54,921 nt of DNA from assembly GCA_041661865.1 (NCBI GenBank), contig JBAZTO010000025.1, forward strand, positions 1 to 54,921, written 5' to 3'. The DNA is from JBAZTO01 sp041661865. Its GTDB lineage: Bacteria > Planctomycetota > Phycisphaerae > SM23-33. The notes under the pieces were generated by a model. It saw only the letters and a program-made list of their open reading frames with translations. It did no database searches and had not been told where the DNA came from. Of this stretch, positions 33,735-41,807 are shown in pieces. Position 1 is the stretch's first letter, and each line of letters starts with the position of its first letter. A program made the translations under genes and the position numbers.

Positions 33735-33932
33735 TCAGACCTCGATGACTTCGCAGGCAAGGTTCTCGGGGACGAAGTTGTTGACCGCCGCGAAGTACCC
33801 GCGGATGGCCTCGTCCAGCTTCTTCTGTGCTTCCTCGCGGCTCCTGCCCGAGCCCATGCAGCCGGGCAGCGAGGGGCACACGGCGGCATAGCCGCCTTTG
33901 GACCTGGCAACAATTCGTACAGAAAGTTTCAT
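33735..33932 (-). CDS. HicB-like antitoxin-fold protein without HicA
   Basis: 65 residues from the ATG at 33932, with CGAGGTG upstream. YAAVCPSLPGCMGSGRSREEAQKKLDEAI is the HicB partial-RNase-H fold signature. Full HicB antitoxins usually add a C-terminal DNA-binding domain; it is absent here, and no HicA-like ORF is found on either side. It may be an orphan regulator, a relic, or work with a toxin elsewhere. Confidence 0.75.
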   Translation of the reverse strand: MKLSVRIVARSKGGYAAVCPSLPGCMGSGRSREEAQKKLDEAIRGYFAAVNNFVPENLACEVIEV

Positions 33933-34249
33933 CTCGCACCTCGTGAAGGGCCCCGGAGGGCCTTGCACCAAAACCAGAAAACGCGAAACCGTTGCTGCGA
34001 CAAATCGAGCCGGACACCGCCAACTCCAATGGCCGGCGCGAACGAAAAATCAAAAACGACGCACGACTGGGACTACCTGAAACTTTCGGGCGCAACCCCG
34101 TACTCTCACAGAGGGGCGGGATTCTACGCGCCACGCCTCGCGACAGCAACAGAATTCTAGCAGAAAAATTGACCGGGAGTGAAATAACCTTTCCCGCCGA
34201 CGAAAAATACTCTTCCCCAGCCGTTCCGCAGCCGGCCTGTCACCCGCCA
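33933..34249. other. Gap between the HicB-like gene and the fmdB promoter
   Basis: About 320 bp with AT-richer patches and no credible ORF. The minus strand has a weak TTCACT/TAGAAT promoter pair (34154-34183, 18-bp spacer) that would give the HicB-like gene a leader of over 200 bases. The function of that stretch is not known. Confidence 0.35.
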
Positions 34250-34278
34250 TTGATCCGCCCCTGCCCAGGCAGTATACT
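34250..34278 (+). promoter_or_regulatory. fmdB promoter
   Basis: TTGATC (34250-34255), 17-bp spacer, TATACT (34273-34278). Confidence 0.65.
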
Positions 34279-34301
34279 CGCGGCAGGTAAGGACTCCGCT
34301 T

Positions 34302-34532
34302 ATGCCCATGTACGAATACACCTGCAAGAGTTGCGAAAAGAGCTTTGAGCTGTTGCTGGCCTCGCGGGCCTCCAAGGCCTGTTGCCCCCACTGCGGCAGC
34401 GCGAAGCTGACGCGACTCTTCTCGACCTTCGCGGCCCACAACAAAGTCTCAACCCCTTGCTCCTCCGGACGTTGCCCCAGTTCGCAGGCAGCCGGCTCCT
34501 GCGCCGGCGGCGGCTGCCCGTTCTCCAGGTAG
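34302..34532 (+). CDS. FmdB-type zinc-ribbon protein
   Basis: 76 residues, ATG with AAGGA upstream. MYEYTCKSCEKSFE and CCPHCGSAKLTRLFS are the two halves of the FmdB/CxxC_CxxC zinc ribbon. The tail is Cys/Ser/Gly-rich (CSSGRCPSSQAAGSCAGGGC), usual for the family. Members were first linked to formamidase expression; the true role is unknown. The last 35 bases of the gene and about 40 bases beyond are duplicated 1,407 bp downstream, after the fic gene. Confidence 0.9.
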   Translation: MPMYEYTCKSCEKSFELLLASRASKACCPHCGSAKLTRLFSTFAAHNKVSTPCSSGRCPSSQAAGSCAGGGCPFSR

Positions 34533-34572
34533 GCTTCTCGGGGTCGCACACGCCGCGACCACGGCGCCTGGC
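34498..34572. repeat. Direct repeat, left copy (fmdB 3' end)
   Basis: About 75 bp beginning TCCTGCGCCGGCGGCGGC, spanning the fmdB stop and its downstream flank. Nearly identical (a few mismatches) to 35905-35979. Confidence 0.88.
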
Positions 34573-34587
34573 ACCTTCGATAATAGC

Positions 34588-34615
34588 TTTACTTTCTGAC
34601 CCGGCTTTGTAAAAT
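34588..34615 (+). promoter_or_regulatory. fic promoter
   Basis: TTTACT (34588-34593), 16-bp spacer, TAAAAT (34610-34615), in an AT-rich stretch unlike its surroundings. Confidence 0.6.
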
Positions 34616-34627
34616 AAGTGTCAGGTT

Positions 34628-34652
34628 TTTCAAAGCGTTTGACGCTTTGAAA
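34628..34652. promoter_or_regulatory. Palindromic operator candidate before fic
   Basis: TTTCAAAGCG and CGCTTTGAAA, perfect 10-bp arms around TTTGA. It lies 12 bases after the -10 and 24 before the ATG, suiting autorepression by the winged-helix domain of the Fic protein. Confidence 0.55.
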
Positions 34653-34675
34653 GTATTGATGACATGAGGTAAGCG

Positions 34676-35845
34676 ATGGACCCAAAAATCTTTAAAGCTT
34701 CTGCGGCGGGCCGAGCGGTCAAAACGTCCACCGGATACTGGGCGTTTGTCCCCGCGCCACTACCGCCTACGATCCCTTACGATGCCAACATTACACTGCT
34801 GCTATCGCAAGCCGACGCCGCACTCAGTGAGCTATCGGGGCTTGGACGCTATCTGCCGAATCCCGACTTGCTTATCGCACCCTATGTGAAGCGAGAGGCG
34901 GTCGCGTCCAGCCGCATCGAAGGCACACAGGCAGACCTGTCCGACCTATGGCTGGATGAGATCGAGCCCAAGCGGACGCCGCCGGGCAGTGACGTGCTTG
35001 AGGTGCGCAACTACGTGGCAGCCCTCAACCGCGGCATCCGAGACTTGGAAAGATTGCCGCTCTCCTGTCGCCTCGTCCGCGACATCCACGCGGTCCTGAT
35101 GAAAGACGTGCGCGGCCATGACAAGACCCCCGGCGAGTTTCGTCGCAGCCAGAATTGGATCGGCCCTCCTGGCTGCACCCTGGCAGATGCCACCTACGTC
35201 CCGCCGCCGGACCATGAGATGCATGAGTGCCTTAAGCATTGGGAGTTGTTCCTGCACCAGCGCGGCCAGATGCCCGAGTTGATCCAGTGCGCACTGGTTC
35301 ACGAACACTTCGAGGCCATCCACCCGTTCCTCGATGGAAACGGGCGTATCGGCCGGCTGCTCATCACGCTCTTTCTCATCGAACGAGGCCGGCTGAGCAA
35401 GCCGCTGCTGTACCTGTCGAGCCACATCGAACAACATCGTAGCGATTACTACGAATTGCTCCAACGTATCCGAACGCATGGGGACTGGCCGGCATGGCTG
35501 CACTACTTCCTGACAGCGGTGCGAGACACGGCGCGCAGCGCCATCGATCAGAGTCAGACCCTCCTCCAACTGCGGGAAACTTTCCGAAAGAAACTGGCCA
35601 AGCAACATCGCGCCCTGACGCTGGTGGATGAATTGTTCATCAACCCCTACACCACCGTGGCGCGAGCGGGAATCCACTTGGGCGTGACAGCACCGACTGC
35701 CAGCAAGACGATTCGAGAACTCGAACGCGCCAGCATTCTGAAGGAAGTGACCGGCCGTGATTGGGGACGATTCTGGGTTGCCCAGCCGATCCTGGAAGCA
35801 CTGTCGCCTGTCACCAGCCCAGCCTCGCCCGGGACCACGCCATGA
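34676..35845 (+). CDS. Fic-domain AMP-transferase with internal inhibitory helix and winged-helix domain
   Basis: 389 residues, ATG with GAGGT upstream. The inhibitory motif SSRIEGT (S/TxxxE(G/N)) is N-terminal, which is the class II arrangement. The active site HPFLDGNGRIGRL has the catalytic His, metal-binding Asp and phosphate-binding GNGR intact. The C-terminal 80 residues form a winged helix (PYTTVARAGIHLGVTAPTAS). Fic enzymes usually add AMP to a hydroxyl side chain of a target protein. The gene is the only content of a 1.3-kb segment between direct repeats and has lower GC than its neighbours, so it looks acquired. Confidence 0.93.
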   Translation: MDPKIFKASAAGRAVKTSTGYWAFVPAPLPPTIPYDANITLLLSQADAALSELSGLGRYLPNPDLLIAPYVKREAVASSRIEGTQADLSDLWLDEIEPKRTPPGSDVLEVRNYVAALNRGIRDLERLPLSCRLVRDIHAVLMKDVRGHDKTPGEFRRSQNWIGPPGCTLADATYVPPPDHEMHECLKHWELFLHQRGQMPELIQCALVHEHFEAIHPFLDGNGRIGRLLITLFLIERGRLSKPLLYLSSHIEQHRSDYYELLQRIRTHGDWPAWLHYFLTAVRDTARSAIDQSQTLLQLRETFRKKLAKQHRALTLVDELFINPYTTVARAGIHLGVTAPTASKTIRELERASILKEVTGRDWGRFWVAQPILEALSPVTSPASPGTTP

Positions 35846-35904
35846 ATCGCGATAACTCATCGGCACAATCCGCGATGGCCACTCCTGGGGCGGCCAAAGA
35901 GTAT

Positions 35905-35979
35905 TCCTGCGCCGGCGGCGGCGGCCCGTTCTCCAGGTAGGCTTCTCGGGGGCGCACACGCCGCGACCACGGCACCGGG
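35905..35979. repeat. Direct repeat, right copy
   Basis: Second copy of the fmdB 3' end (34498-34572), now between fic and the GH95-like gene; it is not part of any gene here. Confidence 0.88.
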
Positions 35980-36022
35980 CGGTCATTGGCGTGTTCATCG
36001 AGTCAGACAACGGAGATCGATT

Positions 36023-38506
36023 ATGTGTCATTGGCATTTTGTTGCGGTGGTGTTGGTGGGTGTGCTTGCCGGTGTTGCGGCCGGTGCGGCATCGCAACCC
36101 AGTTCGACCAGTCAGCCTGCGGTCGTAAAGCTCGGGCCTTCAGGCGAACTTAATGTCAACTATGAGGCCTTGATCTCCCGCGCAAACGTGCATCTGCCCG
36201 AGGCGAATGTGGGGCTCGATGCAGGCCTGCCAGTAGGCAACGGGCGGATGGGCAGCCTGGTTTGGACCAGTCCCAACTCCATCAATCTCCAGATCAACCG
36301 CGTGGATGTATTCTCGACGACCAGTAACGGCAGCAGTCTGTTTCATCGCCACGAGGACTACTGCGGCGGCTGCGGGATGGTCAAGATCGAGCTGGGCGGG
36401 GAGGTCTTCCCGGACACCAGGACCGCCCACGACCTCGACGTCTATAGAGCGGTGGCCACGGTGAAGGGCCCGGGCGCCTCGGCTCGTACCTTTGTGAGCA
36501 GCCAGGACGATGTGATGGTGGTGGAACTATCGGGCCTGGCGAACGAGGCCGCAGCCATCAGCATCGACTTGTCGGCACTTCGGCCGGCAGTAGTTCAAAC
36601 CCTCCATCACACTGCCAAGTCGCTTGTTACGGCCCGCGAGAATCGCGTCGGTCTGGTTCAGGAGTTCTCCGAGGCCGATTACTTCTGCACCTCCGCGGTG
36701 GCTGTAGCGGTGGTTGGACGCAAAGCTGAGGCTTCTGCCGTCAGTGACACGATCGTCCGACTCAACGTCGCCGCGGGAAACGGCAACTTCCTGGTTCTTA
36801 TCGCCAGCGGGGCAAGCTTCGACCGCAACAGCGACGTGTTGGCCAAGGCAATGGCCAGCCTCGATGCCGCTTCCGCCAAGGGGCTCGCGGGGCTGCGGAG
36901 CGCCACCGAGGAGTCGTGGGCGGCGTTCTGGGCCAAATCGTTCGTGCATCTCCACGGCGATGACGGCCAGGCCGACGAGGTCGAGCGTCAGTACACGCTT
37001 TACCTCTATGACATGGCTTCCACATCCCGCGGCAAGTACCCGCCCAAGTTCAACGGCATGCTCTGGACAACCCAGGGCGACACACGGAGGTGGGGCAGCC
37101 AGTACTGGTGGGAAAACACGCAGCCGATGTACCGTGGCCTGATCATATCCAACCACATGGAGTTGATGACACCGATGCTGGATATGTACAGCGACATGTA
37201 TGCCGCATGTGAAATCGCGGCACGGCAGCAATGGGGAACCCAGGGCATCATGCTGTCGGAGACCATGCCGTTCAACGGGCCCGAGGTGCTGCCGGATGCG
37301 ATCGCGGCGGAGTTGCGGGAACTGATGTTCGACCGCAAGAACTGGATCGATGTGACGCCGGAGTTCAAACAATACGTCGAGAGCCGTCATGTGCATTCCA
37401 GCCGGTGGAACTGGAAGAGGCGCGATTTCCTGCCGTACGGCACGACAACGGGCATGTTCTCCAGTGGGGCCAAGATCGCTTATCTCTACTGGCTGCGATA
37501 CCAGTACACGATGGACGCGCAGTGGCTTCGTGACCGCGCCTACCCGATGCTCAGGGGCGTGGCAGAGTTCTACCGCCACTATCCCAACTTCCGCAAAGCG
37601 CCTGACGGCAAGTACCACATTCGCAATGTTAACAACGGCGAGGCCGTGGTCGGCGCGAACGATACCATCGAGGAATTGACGGCAATCCGGGGCATGCTGT
37701 CACTGGCGACGGCGGCGGCAGAGCAATTGGGTACTGACACAGAGTTGCGCGCCGCTTGGGCCGAGGTGCTGGAGAATCTCGCGCCGCTGCCCACCAGCGA
37801 GCACCCCGACGCTATCATGCACAACCCCTCGTCCGCGAAGACGGCGACCTTCGCCGAGGGCCTCAAGCCGGTACACTTCCAGATCGTCCAACCGCCCATG
37901 CGCGTTTGCCAGCCCTGCCTGCACTACGACCTGTGGTCGCTGGAGTCGGATGACCCGAACCTCGTCAAGATAGCGAATGCTTCGCTGGACGCATCGGAGC
38001 ACCAGAAGATCCTGAAGACCCCCAAGGGCCAATGCTGGCTCGCCGAGACGCCGGCAGAGGCCGCCAAGCTGGGAAGAGCCGAAGACATCAGGCAGACGTT
38101 GCCTAACGCATGCAAACCCGATCGGTTTCTCGCGAATATGCAGGGACCAGAGGGCAATGGCGCGATGAGCTACGCGCTGGAACTGGCCCTGGTCCAGAGT
38201 GCCCCCGCCAAGCCCGGCGGCGATCCGATCATTCGCCTCTTCCCAGCCTGTCCGAAGGAGTGGGCGGCCTCGTTCTCACTGCTGTGTCGCGGTGGATTCC
38301 TGGTGAGTTCAGTCAGCGACCAGGGTCAGATCAAGTTCGTGGAGATCACTTCACAATTAGGCGGCACATGCCGGATGCGGAACCCATGGCCAGACGCCAC
38401 GGTAATCATCAAGACGGACTCTGGCAATCCGCAGGAAATGACAGGGTCACTACTGACGCTGGAGACCTCCAAGGGCCAGCGTCTGCGGATCACCCCGAAG
38501 CCCTGA
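36023..38506 (+). CDS. Secreted GH95-like glycoside hydrolase
   Basis: 827 residues. Signal peptide about 1-24 (HFVAVVLVGVLAGVAAGAAS). The N-terminal beta domain has LPVGNGRMGSLVW, the conserved opening of GH95-type enzymes. The centre is an (alpha/alpha)6 barrel with WGSQYWWENTQPMYRGLI and NGEAVVGANDTIEELTAIRG. The C-terminal part is a beta domain ending EMTGSLLTLETSKGQRLRI. Known GH95 enzymes are alpha-L-fucosidases or galactosidases; a diverged branch such as DUF5703-type proteins is possible. Exported, so it probably acts on external fucose-type glycans. A structured repeat follows immediately after the stop. Confidence 0.75.
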   Translation: MCHWHFVAVVLVGVLAGVAAGAASQPSSTSQPAVVKLGPSGELNVNYEALISRANVHLPEANVGLDAGLPVGNGRMGSLVWTSPNSINLQINRVDVFSTTSNGSSLFHRHEDYCGGCGMVKIELGGEVFPDTRTAHDLDVYRAVATVKGPGASARTFVSSQDDVMVVELSGLANEAAAISIDLSALRPAVVQTLHHTAKSLVTARENRVGLVQEFSEADYFCTSAVAVAVVGRKAEASAVSDTIVRLNVAAGNGNFLVLIASGASFDRNSDVLAKAMASLDAASAKGLAGLRSATEESWAAFWAKSFVHLHGDDGQADEVERQYTLYLYDMASTSRGKYPPKFNGMLWTTQGDTRRWGSQYWWENTQPMYRGLIISNHMELMTPMLDMYSDMYAACEIAARQQWGTQGIMLSETMPFNGPEVLPDAIAAELRELMFDRKNWIDVTPEFKQYVESRHVHSSRWNWKRRDFLPYGTTTGMFSSGAKIAYLYWLRYQYTMDAQWLRDRAYPMLRGVAEFYRHYPNFRKAPDGKYHIRNVNNGEAVVGANDTIEELTAIRGMLSLATAAAEQLGTDTELRAAWAEVLENLAPLPTSEHPDAIMHNPSSAKTATFAEGLKPVHFQIVQPPMRVCQPCLHYDLWSLESDDPNLVKIANASLDASEHQKILKTPKGQCWLAETPAEAAKLGRAEDIRQTLPNACKPDRFLANMQGPEGNGAMSYALELALVQSAPAKPGGDPIIRLFPACPKEWAASFSLLCRGGFLVSSVSDQGQIKFVEITSQLGGTCRMRNPWPDATVIIKTDSGNPQEMTGSLLTLETSKGQRLRITPKP

Positions 38507-38640
38507 GCCCGGTGCCATGCCCTTACGCGGCTGTTTGCGGAAGGGCATGCCGGGGTTCATCGCAGGCCACGGGCAGGTTGCGAGAGCATGCTTCTCCGCT
38601 ACGCGGAGAAACACGGCACCGGGCATCCCCGAAATCGGGG
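38507..38640. repeat. Structured multi-hairpin element after the GH95-like gene
   Basis: Closing stem GCCCGGTGCC/GGCACCGGGC (38507-38516 with 38615-38624) encloses hairpins CATGCCCTT/AAGGGCATG (38516-38524, 38541-38549) and TTCTCCGC/GCGGAGAA (38592-38599, 38603-38610). CCCCGA-AA-TCGGGG (38627-38640) follows. No ORF. Confidence 0.7.
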
Positions 38641-38647
38641 CATGAAC

Positions 38648-38685
38648 CAACAAAACAGGCCCCGGGCGGGGAGCCCAGGGCCTGT
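38648..38685 (-). terminator. Terminator of the PEP-CTERM gene at 38710
   Basis: Minus-strand stem ACAGGCCC/GGGCCTGT with a GC-rich interior, followed by TTTGTTGG. Confidence 0.7.
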
Positions 38686-38709
38686 GCTCATGTAAACTAA
38701 CGGGACAGC

Positions 38710-39384
38710 CTACTTCCGCCTTCTCAGCGTCGCCAGGCCGCCAATGGCCAGCAGCGACAGCGTGGCTGGCTCGGGCACGATCTCAACGGAGAGCGCAGTG
38801 GAAAGGTTGTAGTAGTCCTCTGTCTTATAGGCGACAAAGTCAATGGTCTCACCGGCATTCAAGGTTATGTTGTCGAACTGGAAGGGTACTGCCGGTCCGG
38901 ACCCGGGGAACGATTGCAGCAGGAGGGGATTGGCGGTGTTGTAGTCTTTCAGGATCGCGATGCCGAGCGTCTGGGGGTTGCTGTCGGCATGGCCAAACTC
39001 GCCGGAGATACTCCACGTTCCGGTGGTTGGCGCTGTCCAGCGAATCGTTACGGCTTGGTTCTGCGGGTCCAGGGTCAGCCAATTCGGAGAAATCAGGTTC
39101 GTCCACGCGTAGCCCTGAGCGGTAGGAGACCAATAGAGGCCAGTGTAGTCAGGCTGACTCTGCCCATTGCTCCACATCTTCAGATCGGGCTGGGGGTCGT
39201 TCTGGTGCTGTAGAAGCGTCAGGGGCGAGCCTAAGGTGCTGCTCCAGTAGTATCCCCAGGTGCCGGCGGGATTCGTTGTGGAAGAAAAATCACCTGTTGC
39301 GGAATAAACGGATGCCATTGTATTTGCAGAGGCCACAGCGACAACCACCACAATCGACAGGCATAATAGGGAGTGGAGTTTCAT
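38710..39384 (-). CDS. Secreted PEP-CTERM protein
   Basis: 224 residues from the ATG at 39384, with AAGGA seven bases upstream; the longer frame to 39624 adds unrelated sequence. Signal peptide about 1-25 (MKLHSLLCLSIVVVVAVASA). The mature part is a beta-rich, Trp/Tyr/Ser/Thr-rich domain of about 170 residues that resembles carbohydrate-binding modules. The C-terminus VPEPATLSLLAIGGLATLRR is the PEP-CTERM sorting signal: PEP box, hydrophobic span, Arg cluster. It would be processed by an exosortase and displayed outside the cell. Function unknown. Confidence 0.88.
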   Translation of the reverse strand: MKLHSLLCLSIVVVVAVASANTMASVYSATGDFSSTTNPAGTWGYYWSSTLGSPLTLLQHQNDPQPDLKMWSNGQSQPDYTGLYWSPTAQGYAWTNLISPNWLTLDPQNQAVTIRWTAPTTGTWSISGEFGHADSNPQTLGIAILKDYNTANPLLLQSFPGSGPAVPFQFDNITLNAGETIDFVAYKTEDYYNLSTALSVEIVPEPATLSLLAIGGLATLRRRK

Positions 39385-39429
39385 GGTGTTTTCCTTTTCT
39401 ACAGGGTCTTTCCCCTGCTCTGTAGAAGA

Positions 39430-39469
39430 AGCCCGCCGGCAATGAGGCACCAACCCCAACCGGCGGGTC
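39430..39469. other. Hairpin between the two secreted-protein genes
   Basis: CCCGCCGG (39432-39439) and CCGGCGGG (39460-39467) pair around 20 bases, 50 bases before the PEP-CTERM ATG on the minus strand. Possibly a terminator of the 39730 gene or part of a leader. Confidence 0.4.
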
Positions 39470-39478
39470 CCTCTGGTT

Positions 39479-39730
39479 TCAAATAGATAGCGAAATACCA
39501 AAATAGGATCTAAATGCGGGTAGTAGCCGGGCGGCCTTTGAGGCAAGTGCGAGTAAGCGAGAACGCTCCGTGTCCCGACGTGGATTTCCGTCGTAGGCGT
39601 AAACCGCATCCACCGCGACGCCAAAGGTAAAGTCGTGGTCGTCGATGCGAACGCTAATGGGGCCGGCGTGAACTGATGTGGCCAGAAGCAGCAATGCCAA
39701 CGAAGCGGTGAAAAACGCTGATCGCACCAT
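39479..39730 (-). CDS. Small secreted protein, possibly a truncated gene
   Basis: 83 residues from the ATG at 39730, which has AGGAGG seven bases upstream. Signal peptide MVRSAFFTASLALLLLATSV followed by HA, cleaved about residue 22. The mature piece PISVRIDDHDFTFGVAVDAV is reminiscent of the first strand of GH10-type domains (F.FG.AV), but no catalytic part follows before the stop at 39479. It may be the 5' remnant of a larger secreted enzyme. It shares strand and order with the PEP-CTERM gene, 95 bp away. Confidence 0.5.
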   Translation of the reverse strand: MVRSAFFTASLALLLLATSVHAGPISVRIDDHDFTFGVAVDAVYAYDGNPRRDTERSRLLALASKAARLLPAFRSYFGISLSI

Positions 39731-40138
39731 GATCTCTCCTCCTGAAATCCAGAGACGCACGGCCCCTGAAAGCTCTGACGCCTCCAAATCCTGCCAACCC
39801 CATGTGCCCCAGCCTTGAAGTAAGCACCTTTAGGCTGCTAAGCGCCGGCTCTTACAAAGGTTACAGGAAACAGGGCGTTCGTCGTATTCTGCGAAACGGC
39901 CGGTTCAGAGGAAGGGGGAGATCTGCTTCCGCAGAGGCGGAAGCGGCAGGTCTCTCCTCCTGATCTGGGATCCTCATCGTTCCACGGCACGCCCGTCAAA
40001 ATCACAAGATAAACAGCCCTGTAGACCTGCCAAAACCGCTAGTTAAGGCAAGCCGCAAGCAAGCACTGGGGAGTATATCCGGTTTTACTGATACGTCAAG
40101 AGGGAAAACATCCTTTTCTTCTGCCCACCCGGAAAATA
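39731..40138. other. Gap with a nested hairpin
   Basis: About 400 bp without a credible ORF. GCTTCCGC (39925-39932) pairs with GCGGAAGC (39937-39944), and the flanking GGGAGA/TCTCCT extends the structure to about 39915-39960. The rest is unremarkable. Confidence 0.4.
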
Positions 40139-40350
40139 TCAATCTTCCTCAGTTGGCCCAACGACAAGGCCATAATCCCGTGAAGCACCCACAGAGAACG
40201 TCAGCCGCTTGCCCTCAATCAAGAGTTTGTATGCATTGGCGCCGACATAATACGACCTAACCTTGCGGAAGCTTTTTGTAATGACCTTCTGAAACTCGCC
40301 GCCGGTGGCACGGTCAAGTGATTTGTACTCTTTGCGGCCTTCGTGATTGC
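40139..40350 (-). pseudogene. 3' remnant of an unidentified gene downstream of miaB
   Basis: About 70 codons are open on the minus strand up to TGA at 40139-40141, with normal protein composition (GRKEYKSLDRATGGEFQKVI... and LVVGPTEED at the end), but no ATG or GTG start at its head. The frame closes upstream inside the miaB 3' end. It looks like the C-terminal end of a gene whose 5' part is lost. Family not recognised; base composition is less GC-rich than miaB. Confidence 0.45.
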
Positions 40351-40355
40351 CGCTT

Positions 40356-41732
40356 TTATTCGAGTTGTCCGAACAGCGTCAGGCCGGTGGCGGCGGTGAT
40401 GCGGGCCTGGACGTACTGTCCGGCCAGGGTCCGCGGGCCGTCCAGCACCACGATATGATCGCCGCGCGTCCGGCCGGCCAGTTGCATCGCCTCCGGCCGG
40501 GCGGGCGTCGCCTGCTTGTTTGAACGTCGCGAAGGCCCCTCCACCAGCACCTCCACGCACTGGCCTATGTAGCGGCTGTGATGGGCCAGCCCCACTTCGG
40601 CCTGCACGGCCAGCAGTTCGTTGTTCCGCCGTCGCTTGTCGGCCTCGCTCACGTCGTCGTCGAATCGCCTGGCCGCCGACGTCCCCGGGCGCGGCGAGTA
40701 CTTGAAGATGAACGTGTTCTTGTACCCGCACCGGCGGATCAGCCCGGCCGAGGCCTGGTGGTCGGCCTCGCTCTCGCCGGGAAAGCCGACGATGAAGTCC
40801 CCGGCCAGCACCGCGTCAGGCAGCATGGCGCGGATGCGGTCGATCAGTTCGTCGTACTGGGCGCGGCTGTAGCGGCGGTTCATTCGCGCCAGCACCGCGT
40901 CCGAGCCGCTCTGGGCGGGCAGATGAATGTACCGGCAGACGTTGGGCAGGTCGCGCATGGCCTGGAGGAGGTCGTCGCCAAAGTCCAGCGGGTGGCTGGT
41001 GACGAAACGAAGCCGCCTCAGGCCCGCAATCGGCGAGAGCGTCGCCAGCAGGTCGCCCAGGCGCACGGCCGCCCCGCCGCCCTCCCAGCGATAACTGTTG
41101 ACGGTCTGGCCCAGCAGGGTGATCTCGCTGCGCCCGGCATCGACCAGGCGGCGGACCTCGGCGGCGATGCGGCGGGGATCGCGGCTGACTTCCGGCCCGC
41201 GGACCATCGGCACCACGCAATAGGCGCAGAACTTGTCGCAGCCGCGTATGATGCGGACGTAGGCCTGCGAGGGCGACGGCGTGGCTGCCGCGTCGCGCGA
41301 CAGGTCCAGTGCGTCGAAATCGTCCTGGCCCGCCTGGGCCTTGCCCGCCCGCGGCGGATCGACGGCCACCACCGACCGACCCGCGGCGGCCGACTCAATC
41401 ATCGCCGGCAAAGTGTCCAGTTGCGCCGGCCCGACGACCAGGTCGATCTGCGGGTACTGCTCCACCAGGGCTGATCCCTCCCGCTGGGCCATGCAGCCGA
41501 GCACGCCGATGAGGACCTTTCGGCCGGCGAGCTTCCGCTGCGAGTCGGCCCCCAGGCGGCTGTGAACCTTGGCCTCGGCATGCTGGCGGACCGAGCAGGT
41601 GTTGTAGAGCAGCACATCAGCGGACCTGGGGCCGTCCACCATCTCATGCCCCGCCGCGCGTAGGGCCGAGCAGACCAACTCGCTGTCGAGCTGGTTCATC
41701 TGGCAGCCCATCGTTTCAAGGTAGACCTTCAC
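40356..41732 (-). CDS. miaB: tRNA-2-methylthio-N6-dimethylallyladenosine synthase
   Basis: 458 residues. The N-terminal MTTase domain has MKVYLETMGCQMNQLDSEL, NTCSVRQHAE and GCMAQREG with the three cluster Cys residues. The radical-SAM motif is CDKFCAYC. A C-terminal TRAM domain covers about 385-455. It uses two 4Fe-4S clusters to add a methylthio group to i6A37 in tRNAs reading U-starting codons. ATG start at 41732. It lies downstream of tRNA-His on the same strand. Confidence 0.95.
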   Translation of the reverse strand: MKVYLETMGCQMNQLDSELVCSALRAAGHEMVDGPRSADVLLYNTCSVRQHAEAKVHSRLGADSQRKLAGRKVLIGVLGCMAQREGSALVEQYPQIDLVVGPAQLDTLPAMIESAAAGRSVVAVDPPRAGKAQAGQDDFDALDLSRDAAATPSPSQAYVRIIRGCDKFCAYCVVPMVRGPEVSRDPRRIAAEVRRLVDAGRSEITLLGQTVNSYRWEGGGAAVRLGDLLATLSPIAGLRRLRFVTSHPLDFGDDLLQAMRDLPNVCRYIHLPAQSGSDAVLARMNRRYSRAQYDELIDRIRAMLPDAVLAGDFIVGFPGESEADHQASAGLIRRCGYKNTFIFKYSPRPGTSAARRFDDDVSEADKRRRNNELLAVQAEVGLAHHSRYIGQCVEVLVEGPSRRSNKQATPARPEAMQLAGRTRGDHIVVLDGPRTLAGQYVQARITAATGLTLFGQLE

Positions 41733-41807
41733 GAGTGCTCCAAGCCGAGCCTCTTATCTTACCGCCGGGGCGGCTGGGGAGGAAACCAAAGAAGGTCGAA
41801 GAGAAAG

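Noticed and set aside
40219..40731. 170-codon minus-strand ORF overlapping the miaB 3' end
   Set aside because: It is a shifted frame of miaB; the miaB frame is conserved to its stop.
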